A DNA stretch of 64,000 nucleotides from Myxococcales bacterium (GTDB lineage Bacteria; Myxococcota_A; Bradymonadia; UBA7976; UBA1532), in assembly GCA_020633555.1 (NCBI GenBank), contig JACKDL010000012.1, positions 121,136-185,135 of the forward strand. Reading direction: 5' to 3'. Shown one piece after another: positions 59,415 to 64,000 of the stretch. Position numbers and translations under genes: made by a program. The stretch's first letter is position 1; every line of letters starts with the position of its first letter. The notes under the pieces are model-generated. The model was not told where the DNA came from. It was given only the letters and a program-made list of their open reading frames with translations, and ran no database searches.

Positions 59415-60761
59415 TCAGTCGGCGGGGAACGCCGTCCAGCCCTCGGTCCAGTCCCGCCCGCCACCGGCCTGCCCCTCGAAGGCGCCGCGGTGGCGCGCGC
59501 TGGCGTCGAACACGGCCCCCGCCGGCGGCGGCTCACCCGGCAGCGTCACCGCCGGCCGCAGGCCGGGGGCGCTGAGGCGGAAGGGCTGCCCGAGCGCCGG
59601 ATCCTCCCCCAGCGTCACCGCCCACTCGCCCGTGGCGAAGGTCCGTGCCTCGTCCAGGCCCAGGTCGTCGTCATCCTCCGGGGCCGACTCGTCGGGGAAC
59701 CCGGTGGGGCCGGCGTCGTACACCGTGAAGCCGTGCAGGCTGAGCGTACCGTCGGCGAGCTGCCGGGCCACGGCGCCGTCGCCGTCCACCACATCCACGG
59801 CGCCGCCGTGGGTGCCCACCACCACGCCGTTGACGAGGGTGGCGGCCGTGCCCGCGCGCAGCGCCAGGCCCACGGTGGTCGCGCTTGGGCTGCCCACCAG
59901 GGTCAGGTTGCTCAGCGCCGGTGCGCTGCGGGGGGCGGCGTCGGGGTCGCCGGGGTGGCTGTCGCCCTCCACGCAGGCGTCGCCGCGGCTGTCGAGCTGC
60001 ACCGCCACGAACTGCGCCTCGCCCTGCCAGCCGGCGTCCCAGTCCAGCCCGTCGTCGCCGGGGCGGGTGATGAGCACGTGGTCCACGGCCACGGTGCCCC
60101 CGAACAGCGCCAGGCCGTCGTCCAGGGCCTGGTGCACCTGTACGTGCGACACAACCGTCCCTGCCCCGCAGCCCGCCAGGGTCAGCCCGTTGAGCTCGTC
60201 GTCGCGGGCCTCCACCCGCCCCGCGAACTCCACCCGCACGTAGGTCAGCCGGCCACAGCTCCCTTCGGGATCGGCGCCGCCGAAGGGCGCGTCGGTGCCC
60301 TCGGGCAGCCCCTCCAGGCGCAGCGGACGGTTCACCGGGGCCTCGCCCAGCAGCGAGACGCCCCCCCAGTCCCCCGGGCGCCGGCTGCCCTCGGGGGCGG
60401 CCGAGGTGAACACCACCGGCGCGTCGGCGCGCCCCTCGGCCACGAGCTGCCCGCCGGGCCGGACCACCAGGGCCGAGCCGGGCTGGCCCAGCACCCGCGC
60501 GCCGGCGGCCACGGTCAGCGTGACGCCCGGCGCCACGAACACCAGCCCGTCGAGCACGTGCACCTGGCCGGCGCCCCACGTCTGGTCCGCCGTCACGTCG
60601 CCGGCCACCCGGTCCACCTGGCAGATGCCGTCGCTGCAGGCGGCCGCGCCCAGGCAGTCCTCGGCGGTCTCGCAGTCGCTGTAGTCGTAGCGCACGCTGC
60701 AGGCCGACAGGGCCAGCAGGGACAGGCACAGCGGGAACGGGAGCAGGGGGGGACGGCCCAC
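59415..60761 (-). CDS. Beta-helix-type lipoprotein, 448 residues
   Basis: The signal peptide LLPFPLCLSLLALSAC ends in a lipobox. After a short Cys-rich piece (SDCETAEDCLGAAACSDGICQV) comes a region of repeating strands such as GQVHVLDGLVFVAPGVTLTVAAGARVLGQPGSALVVRPGGQLVAEG and GDWGGVSLLGEAP, typical of right-handed beta-helices of surface proteins. Ligand unknown. I chose the GTG at 60761 because GGAGG lies 6 bases ahead; the GTG ten codons upstream (60791) lacks a ribosome binding site. It converges on the VIT/vWA gene with 21 bp between stops. Confidence 0.8.
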   Translation of the reverse strand: MGRPPLLPFPLCLSLLALSACSVRYDYSDCETAEDCLGAAACSDGICQVDRVAGDVTADQTWGAGQVHVLDGLVFVAPGVTLTVAAGARVLGQPGSALVVRPGGQLVAEGRADAPVVFTSAAPEGSRRPGDWGGVSLLGEAPVNRPLRLEGLPEGTDAPFGGADPEGSCGRLTYVRVEFAGRVEARDDELNGLTLAGCGAGTVVSHVQVHQALDDGLALFGGTVAVDHVLITRPGDDGLDWDAGWQGEAQFVAVQLDSRGDACVEGDSHPGDPDAAPRSAPALSNLTLVGSPSATTVGLALRAGTAATLVNGVVVGTHGGAVDVVDGDGAVARQLADGTLSLHGFTVYDAGPTGFPDESAPEDDDDLGLDEARTFATGEWAVTLGEDPALGQPFRLSAPGLRPAVTLPGEPPPAGAVFDASARHRGAFEGQAGGGRDWTEGWTAFPAD

Positions 60762-60845
60762 GAGACACCTCCGGGAGGCGTCGATTGTCACCCCAGGGTG
60801 GGGTGGGCCGTCAAACGGCTGGGTGGATCCCGGCGCGGGCGGGGC

Positions 60846-62726
60846 TCAGGGCTCCTCGGGGACCTCGAGATCCTCGGGGCAGGATCCCACGCGGCAGCCG
60901 CTGAAGGTGCCGGTCTCGGGGATGACGTCGGGCGAGTCACCGAAGGCGATGTCCCACACGCCGTCCAGCAGGTGGTCCACCTGGCGGTCGGGGAACTCGT
61001 CCGCCACGGTCACGCGGCCCTGGATGCTCATGACGTCCAGCCCGAGGCCCAGGTTCTCGATGGCCTCGGTCACGCCCTGGGCCAGCGGCGCCAGCACCGT
61101 GGCCTCACACACGCCGCTCTGGCGGTTGAAGGGCGGCACGGCCTCGTTCAGATCGCCGCAGGGGATCAGGCGGCCGAAGAAGTCCACCAGCCGGATGGGG
61201 CCGGGCTCGCCGAAGATCTCGGGCAGCAGCCAGGCCTCGAGCACGCCCAGGGCGATGCGCCCGAAGTGCAGGCGCATGATGTGGCTGCCGATGAGGAGCT
61301 GGTCGTTGGCCTCGACCCGCGCGTCGAAGGGCGCGGCGATGCTGCGGCGGGGCAGGCCCGCGTCGTCCACCAGGCTCAGCACCCGCTCGCAGCGGGCCCG
61401 GTCGGGGAAGTCGCAGCCGTTGCGCCAGGCGAAGCGGATGCCCTGCCAGCGGCTCTCGTTGTTCAGCAGCAGGCCCTGGGGGTCGGGGAAGCTCTCGGCG
61501 AACACCATCTCGCCCACGATGCGCGGGCGGCCCAGGATCTCGGCCACGTCGCCGATGACCGCCAGGGCCTGCAGGGCCTCGGGCGGCGCGGCGTCCTCGA
61601 TGACGCCGTCCAGCACGGGGCCCACGAAGGCCTGCAGGAAGGCGCACTCCTGCTGATCCACGCCGAGCTGCTCGCACAGCAGGCCCACCAGCAGCGGGCC
61701 GCGGCGGCCGGGCTCCTCGCCCACGATGCGCAGCACGTCGATGATCTGGGCCAGCGTGTCCCAGTTGCCGTTCTGCTGGGCGGCCAGCAGCTCGCTCAGC
61801 TCCAGGGCGTGCTCCACGCGGAAGGTGCCCTTGTACTCCAGGGGATCGTCGCTCAGCGACACGGTGGCCATGACCACCTGCCCGCCGCGCACGGCCACGC
61901 CGTCGGTGCAGCCCCAGGCCAGGCCCACGTTGGCCTCGGTCTCGGCCGAGGCGATGGCGGCGAAGGTGCGGCCGTCGGGCAGGCCGCCCATGCCGGTGGA
62001 CTCGTCGCCGTCGAAGGGCGCGATGTCGGGCAGCGCATGGGCCAGGCCGATGGCGCCGCGGGGCAAGGCCAGCGCCTCGGCGCAGGTGCCGGCGAACAGG
62101 CCCGCCTTGGCGCTGCCGAAGGCGTCGACGGGGTAGCGGCCGTCGGCGGGGTAGACCACGCGGATGGCCACGCCGCCCTGGGGATCGCGGCCCACGCTGA
62201 CGGTCACCCGCACGGGCTCGGCCAGATCGGCGCTGAACTCGGCGGTCAGGGTGGTGGCCTGCTGGCCGGCCGTCAGGGTGAAGGCCGCGCGGCCCTGGGC
62301 ATCGGTACGCGCGTCGGCCCGGTTGGTGACGGTGCCGTCCACGCCAGTGGCGGTGCGATCGGCGCCCAGCTCGTCCAGGAGCTTGAGCTTGACGCTGCCA
62401 GCCACGGGCATGTCATCGGCGGAGTCCAGATAGCGCACGGTCAGGGCGAGCTGCTGGCCGAAGAACAGGCCGCGATCGGCGGCGCCCTCCACCACCAGGT
62501 AGCGATACTCCCGCGGGGCCATGTCGGGGTCGGGCTCGACCTCCATGTCGGCCTCGGGCGCCATGTCCACGGGGATGGGGGCCGCGTCGGGCACGGGCAT
62601 GCCCATGTCGCGCACGGGCAGGGGCGGCTCGCCCATGTTGCCCGCGGGCGGATCGTCGTCGCAGGCGACGGTGAGCGTGGCGAAGGCCGCGATCAGCGCA
62701 AGTTGCAGCCAGCGGGTCGCTTTCAT
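60846..62726 (-). CDS. Lipoprotein of unknown function with Met/Pro/Asp tether, 626 residues
   Basis: The signal peptide MKATRWLQLALIAAFATLTVAC (lipobox TVAC) is followed by CDDDPPAGN and a ~50-residue Asp/Met/Pro tether. A first domain of bacterial-Ig-like strands comes next (FGQQLALTVRYLDSADDMPVAGSVKLKLLDEL, AFTLTAGQQATTLTAEFSADL). A ~350-residue helical C-terminal part without recognised family (ALELSELLAAQQNGNWDTLAQIIDVLRIVGEEPG, MRLHFGRIALGVLEAWLLPEIFG) follows. It contains several Cys pairs and ends SGCRVGSCPEDLEVPEEP. Comparable proteins in Myxococcota are annotated only as lipoproteins. The 140 bp between it and the MscS gene contain nothing that I can name. Confidence 0.75.
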   Translation of the reverse strand: MKATRWLQLALIAAFATLTVACDDDPPAGNMGEPPLPVRDMGMPVPDAAPIPVDMAPEADMEVEPDPDMAPREYRYLVVEGAADRGLFFGQQLALTVRYLDSADDMPVAGSVKLKLLDELGADRTATGVDGTVTNRADARTDAQGRAAFTLTAGQQATTLTAEFSADLAEPVRVTVSVGRDPQGGVAIRVVYPADGRYPVDAFGSAKAGLFAGTCAEALALPRGAIGLAHALPDIAPFDGDESTGMGGLPDGRTFAAIASAETEANVGLAWGCTDGVAVRGGQVVMATVSLSDDPLEYKGTFRVEHALELSELLAAQQNGNWDTLAQIIDVLRIVGEEPGRRGPLLVGLLCEQLGVDQQECAFLQAFVGPVLDGVIEDAAPPEALQALAVIGDVAEILGRPRIVGEMVFAESFPDPQGLLLNNESRWQGIRFAWRNGCDFPDRARCERVLSLVDDAGLPRRSIAAPFDARVEANDQLLIGSHIMRLHFGRIALGVLEAWLLPEIFGEPGPIRLVDFFGRLIPCGDLNEAVPPFNRQSGVCEATVLAPLAQGVTEAIENLGLGLDVMSIQGRVTVADEFPDRQVDHLLDGVWDIAFGDSPDVIPETGTFSGCRVGSCPEDLEVPEEP

Positions 62727-62866
62727 CGGATACCCCCCTGAGGGAAAAAGCGCCGGCTTCTAGCGCCGATCGGGGGGGGAATGCAAGGGCGGGCGGCGCG
62801 GGCCCACCGGAGGCGGGGGGCCGCGCGAATTCGGCGGTTTGCGTGGCTTGCCGGTGGCTCGGCCCG

Positions 62867-63913
62867 TCAGGCCTTCGCCTGATAGATGGTCATGGTGGGG
62901 AAGGCCATCTCCCAGCCCTCGGCGTCGAACTTCCGCTTGATGGCCAGGTTCACGTCGTTGACCACGTCCAGGAACTCCTTGGGCGGCACCACCCAGAAGA
63001 TGAGCTGCAGCTCCAGCGCCGAGCCGCCGAAGTTGTTGAACCGCACAGCGAAGTCGTCGCGGACCTTCGGGTGCTCGGCCAGGATGGCCTTGCTGGCGGC
63101 GATGGCGGCCTCCAGCGCCTCGGAGGAGGTGCCGTACACCAGGCCGATGGTGGCCACCTGCTTGCGGGCCTCGCGCTTCGACAGGTTCTCGATGGGGCCG
63201 CCCACCAGCACCGAGTTGGGGATGGTCACCAGGGTGCCCTCGAAGGTCTTCAGGCGGCAGGTGCGCAGGCCCAGCTCGACGATGGTGCCCGTGAAGCCCT
63301 TGATGTTGACCACATCGTCCACCTGGAAGGGCCGATCGGCGAACACGGTCACCGAGCCGAACACGTTGGCCAGGGTGTCCTTGGCGGCCATGGCCAGCGC
63401 CAGACCGCCGATGCCCAGGCCGGTGAGCAGCGAGACGATGTCGAAGCCGATGTTGTCGAAGGCGATGAGCAGGGCGAAGACCCACACCACCACCTTCAGG
63501 CTCTTCTCGATGATGGGGACGAGCTGGTCGTCCATCCGGTTCTCGCTCTTCTCGACGCGGGGGTCGAGGTACGTCTTGCGCAGGGCCGTGATGAGGTTCG
63601 ACATCGCCCAGGCGGCGAACATCAGCGTCGTGACCGTGGCCACGTTGCGCGAGATGCGGTTCACGGCCTCGGGCAGCACCAGCGAGCGCAGCGACTGGTC
63701 GATGCCCCAGATGAGCACCGTCCAGAAGATGGGCTTGTGCAGCGCCTCGAGCACGATGTCGTCGAACTGGGTCTTCGTCTTGCTGGTGACCGTCTTGGCC
63801 AGCCAGCCGAAGATCAGGGGCACCACCTTGGCGGCGGCGAAGGTGATCGCGATGTAGATCGCGACGAACAACATGTCTTGGACGGTGTTCCCCGAGAACA
63901 GGACGGTATCCAT
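62867..63913 (-). CDS. MscS-family mechanosensitive ion channel
   Basis: A 348-residue small-conductance mechanosensitive channel that releases solutes on hypo-osmotic shock. The N terminus has membrane helices (VQDMLFVAIYIAITFAAAKVVPLIF, then IFWTVLIWGIDQSL and TVTTLMFAAWAMSNLI). The pore helix carries the MscS motif GLGIGGLALAMAAKDTLANVFG, and the beta-domain has DRPFQVDDVVNIKGFTGTIVELGLRTCRLKTFEGTLVTIPNS. The C-terminal alpha/beta vestibule domain is complete. ATG 63913 has GGGAGG at 5 bases; the frame continues 28 codons upstream without a second hydrophobic start. The gene lies at the window edge with its 5' leader (63914-64000) unannotated. Confidence 0.95.
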   Translation of the reverse strand: MDTVLFSGNTVQDMLFVAIYIAITFAAAKVVPLIFGWLAKTVTSKTKTQFDDIVLEALHKPIFWTVLIWGIDQSLRSLVLPEAVNRISRNVATVTTLMFAAWAMSNLITALRKTYLDPRVEKSENRMDDQLVPIIEKSLKVVVWVFALLIAFDNIGFDIVSLLTGLGIGGLALAMAAKDTLANVFGSVTVFADRPFQVDDVVNIKGFTGTIVELGLRTCRLKTFEGTLVTIPNSVLVGGPIENLSKREARKQVATIGLVYGTSSEALEAAIAASKAILAEHPKVRDDFAVRFNNFGGSALELQLIFWVVPPKEFLDVVNDVNLAIKRKFDAEGWEMAFPTMTIYQAKA

Positions 63914-64000
63914 CCGGGCCTCCCTTGGGCTGAGCTGCGGAAAAGGGGGCATCCAAGCACGAAAGCGGAGCCTCGCCAACCGGCAAACCCACCCCAAAGG

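Overview
The window is high-GC DNA (about 70% or more over most of its length) packed with genes on both strands; no gap between genes exceeds 300 bases. Several traits point to Myxococcota or a close relative (former Deltaproteobacteria). These are many lipoproteins with short signal peptides followed by Asp/Pro/Ala-rich tethers, MopE-type calcium-site motifs (CDGxDxDCDGxxDE), a cell-surface protein ending in a MYXO-CTERM-like tail (Cys-x-Cys, hydrophobic helix, Arg run), VIT/vWA and STAND proteins, and many secreted proteins without clear family. I saw no tRNA, rRNA, CRISPR array or transposase. The genus cannot be named from the sequence alone.

Layout. 1-3164 (+) is the 3' part of a urease operon (ureC end, ureF, ureG, ureD). 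3275-6022 (-) is pyruvate phosphate dikinase. 6175-21387 (-) is a co-directional defence island. In transcription order it holds a DrmD-like SNF2 helicase, an AAA ATPase, a broken TOPRIM-like gene, hsdM, a RhuM-family gene, hsdS, a Septu pair (ptuA, ptuB), hsdR with a C-terminal LexA/S24-like autoprotease module, a 28-codon gene and a 79-codon gene. The part from hsdM to hsdR is visibly less GC-rich than its surroundings and looks like a cassette of about 10 kb placed downstream of the ATPase/TOPRIM pair. A 67-bp direct repeat (61/67 identical) lies at each outer edge of the island, at 6201-6267 and 21625-21691; both copies encode the same kind of C-terminal tail.

21614-30938 holds a membrane-anchored HEAT-like protein, two small Cys-containing envelope proteins, a carboxylesterase lipoprotein, class I fumarase, a Uma2-type nuclease-fold protein, a short-chain dehydrogenase, a MORN-like protein, a TPR protein and a YbjN-like protein. 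The last two lie downstream of a 1627-codon low-complexity protein (30977-35860). That protein has a hydrophobic pore-like stretch and an Ala-Gly-Arg repeat, and its sequence shows signs of compensating frameshifts.

36145-50629 is mostly envelope and secreted functions: a cyclase-fold/MopE surface protein, a DJ-1/PfpI protein, a DUF4336-like protein, an HtrA protease, a SecD-like periplasmic protein, a MopE lipoprotein, a repeat-tailed secreted protein, and a TetR / fatty-acid-hydroxylase pair divergent from a PlsC acyltransferase. Two secreted proteins follow that share an upstream DNA element. 50638-63913 carries a STAND ATPase with a C-terminal winged helix, divergent from and start-overlapping with a second acyltransferase, then two tandem paralogous outer-membrane-type proteins, a VIT/vWA/DUF2135 lipoprotein, two more lipoproteins and a MscS channel.

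How it fits together: the core metabolic genes (urease, PPDK, fumarase) and envelope genes look native, while the defence island is a layered acquisition. The most notable item is HsdR with a seemingly complete LexA/CI-type self-cleavage module (Ala1040-Gly1041, Ser1077, Lys1122) in an operon that also encodes Septu. This suggests that restriction in this host may be switched by damage- or infection-triggered autoproteolysis.
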